In this document: one piece after another, positions 51,606 through 61,246 of the stretch | Layout: the number at the start of each line of letters is the position of its first letter | Numbering within the stretch: position 1 is the first letter of the stretch | The notes under the pieces: generated by a model | Told to the model about the DNA's origin: nothing | What the model saw: only the letters and a program-made list of their open reading frames with translations | Database searches by the model: none | Made by a program: the position numbers and the translations under genes | From: Exiguobacterium sp. BMC-KP | GTDB lineage: Bacteria > Bacillota > Bacilli > Exiguobacteriales > Exiguobacteriaceae | Length of the DNA stretch: 64,000 bases | Reading direction: 5' to 3' | Assembly (NCBI RefSeq): GCF_001275385.1 | Contig: NZ_LGIW01000015.1 | Span: forward strand, 310,001 to 374,000

Positions 51606-52388
51606 GTGAGTGAGTTCGAGCAATGGTATCTCGAATATGAATTAAAGGTCAACCGTCCCGGTATACTCGGGGACATTGCTTCGTTGATGGGAATGTTGCA
51701 TATTTCGATTGTGACGATCAATGGTGTCGATCATCAACGACGTGGTATGTTACTGCAAACGAAACAACCGGATCAAATTCCACGACTCGCCGCTATTCTC
51801 AAGACGATGTCAACCATCGATGTCATCAAACTACGAAAACCAAAACTCCGTGATCGGATCGCGATTCGACACGGTCGTTATATCGATCAAAGTAGTGATG
51901 AACGAAAGACGTTCCGATTCGTTCGAGAAGACTTAGGGATTCTCGTCGATTTCATGGCAGAGCTGTGCAAACAGGATGGTCACTTGTTAATTGGTGTCCG
52001 TGGTATGCCGCGCGTAGGGAAGACCGAATCAATCGTCGCAGCAAGCGTCAGTGCGAATAAGAAATGGCTGTTCCTTTCATCGACGTTAATCAAACAGACG
52101 GTTCGAACATCGTTGTTCGACGACGAGCGGACCGGTGATTATGTCTATATCATCGATGCGTTAGTATCGCAACGAAATTTCGATGAACGGCACTGGCAAA
52201 TTCTGCGCGAAGTTATGCGACTACCGGCGACGAAGATCGTCGAGCATCCGGACGCTTTCGTTAAATCAAGTGAGTATACGTGGGATGATTTTGATTACAT
52301 CATTGAATTACGCAACACGACTGAAGAAATCATTGTGACTGAACTGCCTCGTTCCCATGGTGGAAATGATTGGTTCAACTTTGAATAA
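51606..52388 (+). CDS. ACT-domain and P-loop protein, YmfK-like (DUF3388)
   Basis: A 260-residue protein. The first 75 residues look like an ACT regulatory domain (YELKVNRPGILGDIASLMGMLHISIVTING). From residue 135 a nucleotide-binding loop GMPRVGKTE (Walker A form GxxxxGKT) appears, then YVYIIDAL as possible Walker B. No further domain recognised. YmfK proteins sit at this place in Bacillus and are uncharacterised. Start GTG 51606 after AGGAGGATG. The small ymfJ gene found between ymfI and ymfK in Bacillus is missing here. Confidence 0.8.
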   Translation: MSEFEQWYLEYELKVNRPGILGDIASLMGMLHISIVTINGVDHQRRGMLLQTKQPDQIPRLAAILKTMSTIDVIKLRKPKLRDRIAIRHGRYIDQSSDERKTFRFVREDLGILVDFMAELCKQDGHLLIGVRGMPRVGKTESIVAASVSANKKWLFLSSTLIKQTVRTSLFDDERTGDYVYIIDALVSQRNFDERHWQILREVMRLPATKIVEHPDAFVKSSEYTWDDFDYIIELRNTTEEIIVTELPRSHGGNDWFNFE

Positions 52389-52415
52389 GTATGAAAAATG
52401 GAAGGTGTGTTACCG

Positions 52416-53315
52416 ATGACCGAGCTCGGAACCTACTTAAAAGAACAACGGGAGGCACTTGGTGTCTCTCTCGAACAAATTCAAACGACGACGAAGATTC
52501 AAAAGCGTTACATCGTCGCGATTGAAGAAGGCAATTACGATCAATTACCGGGTGCGTTCTATGCCCGGGCCTTCATCAAGACATATGCGGAAGCACTCGG
52601 TCTTGACGTTGATGAAGTGTTTACGACCTACAAGCGTGACCTTCCGGAACCGGAAGCGCAGCCGGTCGTCGAACTATCTAGACGAGCAACGTATTCGAAA
52701 TCTAGTGCTCCTAAAAAAAGTGTTGCGAAACGTTGGATTCCGAACATCATCATTATCGTGCTGATCTTTGCAATCGGTGCTGCTCTGTATTATGGTTTGC
52801 AGACGTTCCTCGACGGTAACGAAGAGGCGAAAACGTCCGAGCCGAAGCAAAATGATGTGACGATTGATCAAGGAGACGCACCGAGTAAAGAAACGGATGC
52901 GCCTGCGAAGACTGAGGAAGAGCCAAAGGAAGAACCGGCGAAGCAGGAAGAAACAAAAGAAGAACCTAAAAAAGAGGCACTCGCTGTGAAGTCGACATCT
53001 GGTCAAGATGTCACTTATGAAGTCGCGACGAAGGATACGATGAATGTCTCGATTCAAATCAAGAAGAACGCATCTCCATCCCCATTCGTTGGTGTACGTG
53101 ATACATCACTTGAAGGAAAAGCACTTGCGCCAGATCACATCAACGCTTCGGATCCAAATCCGATCGTCGTGAAGGACGCGAAGACGGACTTGATCCGGAT
53201 CCGGATCGGTTCGATTAAAGGGATTGATAAAATTGTCGTCAATGACCAAGAACTAAAACTGAACCGTTCGCTTCTCGTCCAAAACATCTATTTGAAGAAA
53301 GTTGACACGCCGTAA
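52416..53315 (+). CDS. rodZ: RodZ-like helix-turn-helix membrane protein (YmfM)
   Basis: A 299-residue cell-shape protein. Residues 1-70 are an HTH_25 domain (LGTYLKEQREALGVSLEQI, YIVAIEEGNYDQLPG) that binds MreB; one membrane helix (residues about 107-127, IPNIIIIVLIFAIGAALYYG); a Lys/Glu/Pro-rich extracytoplasmic linker (residues 135-190); C-terminal DUF4115-type domain. ATG 52416 follows GAAGGTGTG. The usual neighbour pgsA follows. Confidence 0.88.
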   Translation: MTELGTYLKEQREALGVSLEQIQTTTKIQKRYIVAIEEGNYDQLPGAFYARAFIKTYAEALGLDVDEVFTTYKRDLPEPEAQPVVELSRRATYSKSSAPKKSVAKRWIPNIIIIVLIFAIGAALYYGLQTFLDGNEEAKTSEPKQNDVTIDQGDAPSKETDAPAKTEEEPKEEPAKQEETKEEPKKEALAVKSTSGQDVTYEVATKDTMNVSIQIKKNASPSPFVGVRDTSLEGKALAPDHINASDPNPIVVKDAKTDLIRIRIGSIKGIDKIVVNDQELKLNRSLLVQNIYLKKVDTP

Positions 53316-53334
53316 TTCGGCGTGCCTTCTTTTA
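53306..53334 (+). terminator. hairpin terminator at the end of rodZ
   Basis: CACGCCG/CGGCGTG with the TAA stop in the loop, then CCTTCTTTT. Confidence 0.65.
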
Positions 53335-53379
53335 GATGACATGATCATCTACATATGAAATGAAGGAGGAGGGCGTTAC

Positions 53380-53958
53380 ATGAACTTACCGAATCAATTG
53401 ACAGTATTACGCGTTTTATTAATTCCCGTGTTCGTCATCGTACTTGCGATTGATCCGAACTGGGGACAGTGGGACGTGTTGGGAGCTGAACTTCCTGTCT
53501 CACACTTCGTTGCTGCTATTATCTTTTTGATTGCGTCTTTAACGGACTGGCTTGATGGCTATATCGCTCGTAAACAAAAATTAGTAACGAACTTTGGAAA
53601 ATTCATGGATCCACTAGCGGATAAGATGTTGGTCGCTGCTGCGCTCGTCTATCTTGTAGAACTTGGATTCGTTGCAGCATGGATCGTCGTCATCATTCTC
53701 TGTCGAGAGTTTGCTGTCACAGGTCTTCGTCTCGTCGCTTCTGACGAGGGAATCGTTCTTGCTGCCGGAAACTCTGGGAAAGCAAAGACATGGGTCCAGT
53801 TAACATCGATCACAGCCTACTTGTTACATGATATTATCTTTGCAATGTGGAATATTCCATTTGCAGATATTACGATGTGGCTTGCTCTGATCCTGACGAT
53901 CTACTCAGGTGTTGAATATTTCTCGAAAAACATTAAGTTAATTACAAAATCCATGTAA
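53380..53958 (+). CDS. pgsA: CDP-diacylglycerol-glycerol-3-phosphate 3-phosphatidyltransferase
   Basis: A 192-residue membrane enzyme that makes phosphatidylglycerol phosphate, the first step to PG and cardiolipin. Five or six helices; CDP-alcohol motif DWLDGYIAR, then eight residues, G, and DPLAD. N-terminus NLPNQLTVLRVLLIPVFV is typical. Serves as a reference for the YnjF-like enzyme at 25504, which has a shorter spacer. Strong GAAGGAGGAGGG site. Confidence 0.95.
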   Translation: MNLPNQLTVLRVLLIPVFVIVLAIDPNWGQWDVLGAELPVSHFVAAIIFLIASLTDWLDGYIARKQKLVTNFGKFMDPLADKMLVAAALVYLVELGFVAAWIVVIILCREFAVTGLRLVASDEGIVLAAGNSGKAKTWVQLTSITAYLLHDIIFAMWNIPFADITMWLALILTIYSGVEYFSKNIKLITKSM

Positions 53959-53971
53959 GTTGGATCAATTT

Positions 53972-54002
53972 AGACTGTTCGTCATACCGAACAGTCTTTT
54001 CT
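53972..54002 (+). terminator. terminator of pgsA
   Basis: AGACTGTTCG/CGAACAGTCT stem, loop TCATAC, then TTTTC. Confidence 0.85.
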
Positions 54003-54029
54003 TATACTTCAAGAAGGTGAGGCATCAAC

Positions 54030-55262
54030 ATGAAAGCAGAAATCATCGCAGTCGGAAGCGAACTCCTCCTTGGAGAAATCGCGAATACAAATGCACAGTA
54101 TCTTTCCGAATGGTTAGCCAGTGCTGGGATTGACGTTCATTACCATACAGTCGTCGGTGACAATCGCGAGCGGATGCAAGAAACATTCCGTCAAGCGCAA
54201 CAACGAGCGGATCTTCTCGTTATCACAGGAGGTCTTGGACCGACTGAGGACGATTTGACGAAGGAAGTACTCGCCGATCTCCTTGGTCGCGATCTCGTTT
54301 TGGATCAAGCAGCGTACGAGCGGATCGAAGGATTCTTAAAAACGCGCCAACGGGAGATGACGACCAACGAACGAAAACAAGCGTTAGTCATCGATGGTGC
54401 AACGGTTTTGCGCAATGATGCTGGGCTCGCTCCCGGTATGTCAGTGCAGACCGAACACCATCAATACATCGTCTTACCAGGTGTACCACGCGAGATGAAG
54501 CAAATCTTAAAAGATCATTTCGGTCATCTTTTCGGTCAAGAGACGATTCGTTCGCGAACACTCCGTTTCTTTGGAATCGGCGAGTCCGCTTTAAATGACA
54601 GGCTCGAAACGTTAATCAAAGAAGCGACGAATCCATCGGTCGCACCTTATGCTGAACTCGCTGAAGTTCGGTTGCGTCTAACAGCCAAGGCACTCGATCA
54701 ACAAGAAGCTGATCGTATGCTCGACGAACTCGAACAACATGTCCTCGCTGAAGTCGGCATGCACTTTTATGGATATGGCGAGACGAGTTTGCCGGAAGTC
54801 GTTTTGAAACGGTATCAAGAAGCTGGATTGACACTGTCGCTTGCTGAGTCACTGACAGGAGGAGCCGTTGCAAGTGGTCTCGTCGATGTGAGCGGTGCGA
54901 GTCAAGTGTTGCGCGGGAGCGCTGTCGTCTATGATGACGCTGCGAAGCAAGCCGTACTATCAGTATCGGAAGAACTTCTAAAAGAACATACGGCAGTCAG
55001 TAAAGAGGTAGCGATTGCGATGGCAGAAGGAGCACGAAGCCTTTATCAATCTGATATTGCCATCGCCTTGACAGGGGAAGCGGGTCCGACAAGTAATAGC
55101 GGGAAAGAAGTTGGAACGGTCTATTGTGCTGTTGCAGATACAAACGGAACACGAATCGTCGAATGGCAATATCCGTCGTTCGACCGAGGAATGATTCGCT
55201 TGCGTGCTGTTAAAGATACCTATTTCCTTCTACTGAAACATCTCGAAAAAGCACCAAAGTGA
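54030..55262 (+). CDS. cinA: CinA, NMN amidohydrolase-like competence/damage protein
   Basis: A 410-residue two-domain protein. Residues 1-170 are the MoeA-like COG1058 domain ([41 protein letters not shown]). Residues about 255-405 are the CinA C-terminal domain, a nicotinamide-nucleotide deamidase ([37 protein letters not shown]). Acts in pyridine nucleotide recycling; co-located with recA as in many Bacilli. GAAGGTGAGG before its ATG. Confidence 0.93.
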   Translation: MKAEIIAVGSELLLGEIANTNAQYLSEWLASAGIDVHYHTVVGDNRERMQETFRQAQQRADLLVITGGLGPTEDDLTKEVLADLLGRDLVLDQAAYERIEGFLKTRQREMTTNERKQALVIDGATVLRNDAGLAPGMSVQTEHHQYIVLPGVPREMKQILKDHFGHLFGQETIRSRTLRFFGIGESALNDRLETLIKEATNPSVAPYAELAEVRLRLTAKALDQQEADRMLDELEQHVLAEVGMHFYGYGETSLPEVVLKRYQEAGLTLSLAESLTGGAVASGLVDVSGASQVLRGSAVVYDDAAKQAVLSVSEELLKEHTAVSKEVAIAMAEGARSLYQSDIAIALTGEAGPTSNSGKEVGTVYCAVADTNGTRIVEWQYPSFDRGMIRLRAVKDTYFLLLKHLEKAPK

Positions 55263-55287
55263 TAAAAATGGTCAAAGTGCAAGTATG

Positions 55288-55301
55288 CGAATAAATGTTC
55301 G
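55288..55301 (+). promoter_or_regulatory. LexA (DinR) box of recA
   Basis: CGAATAAATGTTCG, one mismatch to the Gram-positive SOS box CGAACNNNNGTTCG. It lies 8 bases upstream of the recA -35 box. Confidence 0.8.
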
Positions 55302-55309
55302 TAAAATGC

Positions 55310-55338
55310 TTGTCATTCGGTCTCAAAAGAAGTACAAT
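55310..55338 (+). promoter_or_regulatory. sigma-A promoter of recA
   Basis: TTGTCA-N17-TACAAT, ending 35 bases before the start codon. Confidence 0.8.
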
Positions 55339-55373
55339 AATCTCAGTAAGATAATTAGAAGGAGGCCTGCTAC

Positions 55374-56417
55374 GTGAGTGATCGTAAAGCAGCACTTGAG
55401 ATGGCATTACGCCAGATAGAGAAACAGTTCGGTAAAGGTTCCATCATGAAACTCGGAGAAAATGCGGATCAGAAGGTATCAGTAATCTCTTCTGGATCGA
55501 TTACATTAGACATTGCCCTAGGTGCAGGTGGATATCCACGTGGACGGGTCATCGAAGTATACGGACCTGAATCGTCAGGTAAAACGACGGTTGCGCTTCA
55601 CGCAATCGCAGAAGTTCAAAAACAAGGTGGACAAGCAGCTTTCATCGATGCAGAGCACGCGCTTGATCCAGCATATGCAAATAAACTCGGTGTCAACATC
55701 GATGAGCTCCTCTTGTCACAACCCGATACAGGGGAACAAGCACTTGAAATCGCGGAAGCACTCGTTCGTTCTGGTGCGGTCGATGTTCTCGTCGTCGACT
55801 CTGTTGCGGCACTCGTACCAAAAGCTGAAATCGAAGGTGAGATGGGTGATTCACATGTGGGTCTTCAAGCTCGTTTAATGAGTCAGGCGCTCCGGAAATT
55901 GTCCGGTGCAACGAATAAGTCGAAGACAATCGTTATCTTCATCAACCAAATCCGTGAAAAAATCGGTGTCATGTTCGGTAACCCGGAAACAACTCCTGGT
56001 GGTCGTGCGTTGAAGTTCTACTCATCTGTTCGTCTAGAAGTACGTCGTGCGGAAGCGTTGAAGAACGGTACGGACATCGTCGGTAACAAAACGAAGATTA
56101 AGGTCGTCAAAAATAAGATTGCACCTCCGTTCAAACAAGCGGAAGTTGACATCATGTATGGTCTCGGGATTTCAAAAGTCGGTGAGTTAATCGATATCGG
56201 AACAGACCTTGATATCGTTCAAAAGAGTGGTGCATGGTATTCGTATAACTCAGAACGTCTTGGTCAAGGACGTGAGAATGCGAAACAATACATGGTCGAG
56301 CATCCGGAAGTCGCAGCAGAGGTCGAACGCTTGATTCGTGAACATCATGGTCTCGTTGATCGCGCAGAGCCGGTTGATTTCGAAGCGGAACAACCAGAAG
56401 ATTTATTTGCTGAATAA
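55374..56417 (+). CDS. recA: recombinase RecA
   Basis: A 347-residue DNA strand-exchange ATPase and SOS co-protease. Walker [10 protein letters not shown], Walker [12 protein letters not shown]2-flanking [25 protein letters not shown], and an acidic C-terminal tail ([12 protein letters not shown]). Start is GTG 55374 after AAGGAGG. A LexA box and its own promoter lie upstream. pbpX, which follows recA in B. subtilis, is absent. Confidence 0.97.
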   Translation: MSDRKAALEMALRQIEKQFGKGSIMKLGENADQKVSVISSGSITLDIALGAGGYPRGRVIEVYGPESSGKTTVALHAIAEVQKQGGQAAFIDAEHALDPAYANKLGVNIDELLLSQPDTGEQALEIAEALVRSGAVDVLVVDSVAALVPKAEIEGEMGDSHVGLQARLMSQALRKLSGATNKSKTIVIFINQIREKIGVMFGNPETTPGGRALKFYSSVRLEVRRAEALKNGTDIVGNKTKIKVVKNKIAPPFKQAEVDIMYGLGISKVGELIDIGTDLDIVQKSGAWYSYNSERLGQGRENAKQYMVEHPEVAAEVERLIREHHGLVDRAEPVDFEAEQPEDLFAE

Positions 56418-56425
56418 GCTGTTTG

Positions 56426-56459
56426 AGAGAGGATTCGTATGCGAATCCTCTCTTTTTTA
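56426..56459 (+). terminator. terminator of recA
   Basis: GAGAGGATTCG/CGAATCCTCTC stem with A-T extension, loop TATG, six T. Confidence 0.92.
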
Positions 56460-56501
56460 GTGTAAAAGAGGAAAACAGTGGAATTCTTTCCCGTCCGTTC
56501 G

Positions 56502-56531
56502 TTGACAATGAACGAGTGCTATCCTTACAAT
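56502..56531 (+). promoter_or_regulatory. sigma-A promoter of rny
   Basis: TTGACA-N18-TACAAT. The -35 is embedded in a CGTTC/GAACG dyad (56497-56515) with no known role. Confidence 0.75.
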
Positions 56532-56610
56532 ATAGATGTACGTTTTTTAGACAGCTTCGATGAAATACCGAAATGAACTAAGAAACACCTTGCAAAGGGG
56601 AGGTGAACCC

Positions 56611-58173
56611 ATGAGTACACTGACTTGGATTGTCATACTTCTCCTCACTTTGCTGATCGCATTCATCGTAGGCTACTTCTTGCGAAAATCGATTGCAGAA
56701 GCGAAAATTCAAGGCGCAGAAACGGAAGCGAACAAAATCGTTGAACGTGCGCGTGAATCAGCTGAGGCAACGAAAAAAGAAGCAGTACTCGAAGCGAAAG
56801 ATGAAGCATTCAAACTTCGTAACGAAGTGGAAAAAGAATTGCGTGAACGTCGCCAAGAGCTAGCGAAACAAGAAGCCCGGTTGCTCCAGAAAGAAGAGAC
56901 ACTCGATCGCCGTGTTGACGCTATCGACCGTAAGGAAGATCAAATCAATACACGTGATGCAGAGATCGCGAAACGGAAGCATCAAGCTGAAGAACTAGAG
57001 CGCAAAGTAGAGGACCTGTATGAACAGGGACGTCAAGAGCTTGTCCGCGTCGCGAATTTATCGCAAGACGAGGCAAGAACGATCATCATGGATGAGACGA
57101 AACAGGCTGCTTTACATGACGCAGCCATTCTTCAAAAAGAAATCGAACAAAAAGCAAAAGAAGAAGCCGACAAGAAAGCACGTAACATCTTGTCACTTGC
57201 GATTCAACGGTTCGCCGCTGAACATATCGCAGAGACGACTGTATCGGTCGTCAACTTACCGAACGATGAGATGAAAGGTCGGATCATCGGACGGGAAGGC
57301 CGCAACATCCGTACGCTCGAGACCTTGACTGGGATCGACTTGATCATCGATGATACGCCTGAAGCCGTCATTTTGTCTGGTTTTGACCCAATTCGACGCG
57401 AAGTCGCTAAAATGGCGCTCGAGAAATTGGTTCAAGATGGTCGGATTCACCCGGCCCGTATTGAAGAGATGGTCGACAAGTCCCGTCGTGAAGTCGACGA
57501 GCGGATTCGAGAAATTGGGGAAGAAGCGACGTATGATGTCGGGATTCACGGCATTCATCCGGACCTTGTCAAAATTCTCGGTCGCTTGAAGTACCGTACG
57601 AGTTACGGACAGAACGTCCTGTATCACTCACTTGAGGTTGCCCACCTTGCGGGTATGATGGCAGCTGAACTTGGAGAAGATGTCACGCTTGCGAAGCGTG
57701 CGGGTCTTCTACATGATATCGGGAAAGCGATCGACCACGAAGTCGAAGGCAGTCACGTTGAAATTGGTGTCGAGCTCGGTACGAAGTACAAAGAGCATCC
57801 GACTGTCATCAACGCGATTGCATCCCACCACGGGGATACGGAAGCGACATCTGTCATTTCCGTCTTGGTTGCAGCAGCGGATGCCTTATCTGCCGCTCGT
57901 CCAGGTGCACGTCAAGAGACACTCGAAAGTTATATCCGCCGTCTCGAACGTCTCGAGGAAATCTCGGAATCGTTCGACGGTGTCGAAAAATCATTTGCGA
58001 TCCAAGCGGGTCGTGAAGTCCGTATCATCGTTCGACCTGATGTCGTCGATGATGTACTGGCTCACAAGATGGCGAGTGACATCCGGAAAAAAATCGAAGA
58101 AGAACTCGATTATCCGGGACATATCAAGGTCACGGTCATTCGGGAAACACGAGCAGTCGAATACGCGAAATAA
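56611..58173 (+). CDS. rny: ribonuclease Y
   Basis: A 520-residue membrane-bound endoribonuclease that starts decay of many mRNAs. N-terminal helix ([21 protein letters not shown]), a long coiled coil (residues 25-190, rich in Glu/Lys), KH domain ([21 protein letters not shown]), and an HD phosphohydrolase domain with YHSLEVAHL and [13 protein letters not shown] 56611 follows AAAGGGGAGG; a longer frame from 56560 runs through the promoter's leader. Length equals that of B. subtilis RNase Y. Confidence 0.95.
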   Translation: MSTLTWIVILLLTLLIAFIVGYFLRKSIAEAKIQGAETEANKIVERARESAEATKKEAVLEAKDEAFKLRNEVEKELRERRQELAKQEARLLQKEETLDRRVDAIDRKEDQINTRDAEIAKRKHQAEELERKVEDLYEQGRQELVRVANLSQDEARTIIMDETKQAALHDAAILQKEIEQKAKEEADKKARNILSLAIQRFAAEHIAETTVSVVNLPNDEMKGRIIGREGRNIRTLETLTGIDLIIDDTPEAVILSGFDPIRREVAKMALEKLVQDGRIHPARIEEMVDKSRREVDERIREIGEEATYDVGIHGIHPDLVKILGRLKYRTSYGQNVLYHSLEVAHLAGMMAAELGEDVTLAKRAGLLHDIGKAIDHEVEGSHVEIGVELGTKYKEHPTVINAIASHHGDTEATSVISVLVAAADALSAARPGARQETLESYIRRLERLEEISESFDGVEKSFAIQAGREVRIIVRPDVVDDVLAHKMASDIRKKIEEELDYPGHIKVTVIRETRAVEYAK

Positions 58174-58177
58174 GTGG

Positions 58178-58205
58178 AGTGGCGGGCGACCGCCACTTTT
58201 TTTAA
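58178..58205 (+). terminator. terminator or attenuator between rny and ymdB
   Basis: AGTGGCGG/CCGCCACT stem, loop GCGA, seven T. ymdB starts 20 bases later, so some read-through is likely. Confidence 0.8.
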
Positions 58206-58223
58206 TGAACGGAGGAACAACAA

Positions 58224-59018
58224 ATGAAGATTTTATTCATCGGAGACGTCGTCGGTGCACCCGGTCGGCATATCCTTCAACAATTCACAGCACGCTTGAA
58301 AGCAAAATATAACCCGAACGTCATGATTGTCAACGGCGAAAACGCGGCACATGGACGCGGGATCACGAAGTCGATCTATCATCAATTCCTCGAACTCGGA
58401 TTCCACGGCATCACGATGGGGAACCATACGTTTGATAATCGTGACATCTTTGACTGGATTGACGACGCAGATCGGATTGTCCGTCCTGCAAACTATCCAG
58501 AAGGAACTCCAGGACGCGGGATGATGATCGTCAAGGCAGGCAATAAAAAGATTGCCGTCATCAACGTGCAAGGAACCGTCTTCTTACCACCGCTCGGAGA
58601 CCCGTTCCGAACGGTCGATGCATTGATTGCGGAAGTCGAAGGAAAAGTTGATGCGATCTTCGTCGATGTTCATGCGGAAGCAACGAGTGAGAAAATCGCG
58701 ATGGGCTATCACCTCGACGGTCGAGTACAAGCCGTCGTTGGCACACATACGCACGTCCAAACAGCAGATGAACGTGTCCTTGACGGAGGAACGGCTTATA
58801 TCACGGATGTCGGGATGACAGGTCCATTGAATGGTGTCCTCGGTATGCGCCAAGAAGATGTCTTACGAAAATTTAAAACACAGCTCCCAACACGGTTTGA
58901 AGTTGCCGAAGGACGGGAACAACTTAATGGAGTCTTGATTCATATCGATGACACAACGAAAAAAGCAACGAAGATTGAACGGATTCATCTGACGGATCAG
59001 TCAGTATTCTTCGACTGA
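58224..59018 (+). CDS. ymdB: YmdB metallophosphoesterase
   Basis: A 264-residue binuclear-metal phosphodiesterase (2',3'-cyclic nucleotides in the known member) that influences biofilm and late adaptive gene expression. Metal and catalytic residues: LFIGDVVGAPGR, NGENAAHGRG, MGNHTFDN, VDVHAEATSEK, GTHTHVQTAD. Adjacent to rny, with which it interacts functionally in Bacillus. ATG after ACGGAGGAAC. Confidence 0.93.
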   Translation: MKILFIGDVVGAPGRHILQQFTARLKAKYNPNVMIVNGENAAHGRGITKSIYHQFLELGFHGITMGNHTFDNRDIFDWIDDADRIVRPANYPEGTPGRGMMIVKAGNKKIAVINVQGTVFLPPLGDPFRTVDALIAEVEGKVDAIFVDVHAEATSEKIAMGYHLDGRVQAVVGTHTHVQTADERVLDGGTAYITDVGMTGPLNGVLGMRQEDVLRKFKTQLPTRFEVAEGREQLNGVLIHIDDTTKKATKIERIHLTDQSVFFD

Positions 59019-59047
59019 TTGCCACTTCTGGATGGGGAGGTACACGC

Positions 59048-59308
59048 ATGGACGTCCTGAAAGTATCAGCTAAGTCGAATCCAAACGCGGTAGCAGGTGC
59101 ACTCGCGGGTGTCATTCGAGAGAGAGGTTCCGTCGAGATTCAGGCCATTGGTGCGGGAGCACTCAATCAGTCTGTCAAAGCCGTCGCCATCGCACGTGGA
59201 TTCGTGGCTCCTTCTGGCATTGACTTGATTTGTATCCCAGCCTTCACAGACATTTTAATTGATGGAGAAGAGAGAACCGCCATCAAACTGATCATTGAAC
59301 CACGATGA
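59048..59308 (+). CDS. spoVS: stage V sporulation protein S
   Basis: An 86-residue Alba-like regulatory protein, near-universal in length and sequence: LKVSAKSNPNAVAGALAGVI, GAGALNQSVKAVAIARGFV, PAFTDILIDGEERTAIKLII. It is kept beside ymdB although the sporulation genes near scpB are absent, consistent with a general role outside spore formation. Confidence 0.94.
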   Translation: MDVLKVSAKSNPNAVAGALAGVIRERGSVEIQAIGAGALNQSVKAVAIARGFVAPSGIDLICIPAFTDILIDGEERTAIKLIIEPR

Positions 59309-59337
59309 CGAATTGGACATAGGTCCTATTTGCAAGT

Positions 59338-59372
59338 AGACCATTTACTCGACTGGAGTAGATGGTCTTTTT
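59338..59372 (+). terminator. terminator of spoVS
   Basis: Thirteen-pair stem (AGACCATTTACTC with one G-T pair), loop GACTG, then T run. Confidence 0.88.
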
Positions 59373-59414
59373 GCTGCGTCTGCGAATTTTTCTTACCTTT
59401 CCATCGAGGGAGCA

Positions 59415-59443
59415 TTGTACTACTTCCGGTAAATCGGTATCAT
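59415..59443 (+). promoter_or_regulatory. sigma-A promoter of korAB
   Basis: TTGTAC-N17-TATCAT, about 55 bases before korA. Confidence 0.55.
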
Positions 59444-59497
59444 GAGGGAGGATAGAGAGAACTATCATTTCAGGGGACAGAGAAGGAGCGAACGTCG

Positions 59498-61246
59498 ATG
59501 TATAATCAGTTATCATGGAAAGTTGGCGGTCAGCAAGGAGAAGGGATCGAATCAACAGGCGAAATCTTTGCGATTGCCTTGAATCGACTCGGCTATTACT
59601 TATATGGCTACCGTCACTTTTCGTCACGTATCAAGGGAGGGCATACGAATAACAAGATTCGTGTCGCCACACAGGAAGTCCGAACGATTTCCGATGATCT
59701 CGATATTTTGGTCGCGTTCGATCAAGAGACGATCGACGTCAACTTCCATGAGTTACGTCAAGGAGCCATCATCATCGCAGATGCGAAATTCAATCCGACG
59801 AATCCAGATGAAGCACGTGCCTCATTGTATGCGATCCCATTTACGGAAATCGCGGCTGATCTCGGTACGGCTTTAATGAAGAACATGGTCGCAATCGGTG
59901 CATCAAGTGCGATTCTCGGGATTGCACCGGAGCGTTTCCAAGCCGTCGTCGAACAGATTTTCGGACGAAAAGGTCCAGAAATGGTCGAGAAAAACTTAGC
60001 GGCGATTCGCGAAGGCGCAGCGGCATTTGAAGCTCTTGCAGGAGATGGTGAGCGATTCGTCTTAGATCCAGCAGACGGGAAACAGCGGATGTTCATGATC
60101 GGAAACGATGCGATTGCTCTTGGTGCAATTGCTGGTGGAGCACGTTTGATGGCGGCTTACCCAATCACACCATCATCTGAAATCATGGAATACTTAATTA
60201 AGAAATTACCGCAGTTCGGCGGAACCGTCGTCCAGACAGAAGACGAACTAGCAGCGGTGACGATGGCAATCGGTGCCAACTATGCGGGTGTCCGTGCCTT
60301 GACAGCATCTGCTGGTCCAGGACTATCGCTGATGGCGGAAGCAATCGGCTTATCTGGAATGACAGAAACACCGCTCGTCATCGTCGATACACAACGGGGT
60401 GGTCCGTCAACAGGTCTACCAACGAAACAAGAGCAGTCGGACTTGATGGCGATGATCTACAGCACGCACGGAGAGATTCCAAAAGTCGTTCTTGCGCCGT
60501 CAACAGTTGAAGAAGCGTTCTACGATGCAGCAGAAGCCTTCAACATCGCGGAAGAATATCAGTGCCCCGTCATTCTATTGACGGATTTGATGTTGTCGTT
60601 AGGTAAACAATCCGTCGAAACGCCGGATATGTCACGGGTTGAGATTCGTCGTGGAAAATTGATTCAAGAGGACTTGCCGGAGCTTGAAGGAAAAGCGTAC
60701 TTCAAACGCTACGAAGTGACAGAAGATGGGGTTAGTCCACGTGTCATTCCTGGTATGAAGCACGGAATCCATCACGTGACAGGTGTCGAGCACAATGAGG
60801 AAGGGCGTCCGTCAGAAGCGACAAAGAACCGTGTCGATCAGATGACGAAACGACTCCGTAAGCTGAATACGTTCCGTCTACCCAATGCTGTTCTCGTAAC
60901 GGAGCATCACGAAGACCCGGATATCTTATTCGTCGGTTTCAACTCGACGCGTGGAACGATCGAAGAAATCATGCCACGTCTCGAAGCACAAGGGTTAAAG
61001 GTTGATCACTTGCACATCCGTCAAGTCCATCCATTCCCAAGCGAACTCGTCACGCCACATTTAGAACGAGCAAAACGTGTCATCGTCGTCGAGTACAACG
61101 CAACGGGACAACTGGCGAAACTGATCCAGATGAACTGTGGATATGCACCGAAGATCGAGCATATCCTGAAATTCAATGGCGATCCGTTCTACCCAGCAGA
61201 GGTCGTCGAGCAGGTCGTAGGAGGGGTATATCATGGCAACCTTTAA
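59498..61246 (+). CDS. korA: 2-oxoacid:ferredoxin oxidoreductase, fused gamma-alpha subunit
   Basis: A 582-residue subunit that with KorB oxidatively decarboxylates a 2-oxoacid (usually 2-oxoglutarate or pyruvate) to acyl-CoA, passing electrons to ferredoxin. Residues 1-190 are the gamma domain (WKVGGQQGEGIESTGEIFA, FSSRIKGGHTNNKIR); residues 200-580 the alpha (PFOR domain I and II) with MAAYPITPSSEIMEYL, TASAGPGLSLMAEAIGL and the C-terminal EYNATGQLAKLI. Overlaps korB by 14 bases. Start ATG with GAAGGAGCG. Confidence 0.93.
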   Translation: MYNQLSWKVGGQQGEGIESTGEIFAIALNRLGYYLYGYRHFSSRIKGGHTNNKIRVATQEVRTISDDLDILVAFDQETIDVNFHELRQGAIIIADAKFNPTNPDEARASLYAIPFTEIAADLGTALMKNMVAIGASSAILGIAPERFQAVVEQIFGRKGPEMVEKNLAAIREGAAAFEALAGDGERFVLDPADGKQRMFMIGNDAIALGAIAGGARLMAAYPITPSSEIMEYLIKKLPQFGGTVVQTEDELAAVTMAIGANYAGVRALTASAGPGLSLMAEAIGLSGMTETPLVIVDTQRGGPSTGLPTKQEQSDLMAMIYSTHGEIPKVVLAPSTVEEAFYDAAEAFNIAEEYQCPVILLTDLMLSLGKQSVETPDMSRVEIRRGKLIQEDLPELEGKAYFKRYEVTEDGVSPRVIPGMKHGIHHVTGVEHNEEGRPSEATKNRVDQMTKRLRKLNTFRLPNAVLVTEHHEDPDILFVGFNSTRGTIEEIMPRLEAQGLKVDHLHIRQVHPFPSELVTPHLERAKRVIVVEYNATGQLAKLIQMNCGYAPKIEHILKFNGDPFYPAEVVEQVVGGVYHGNL

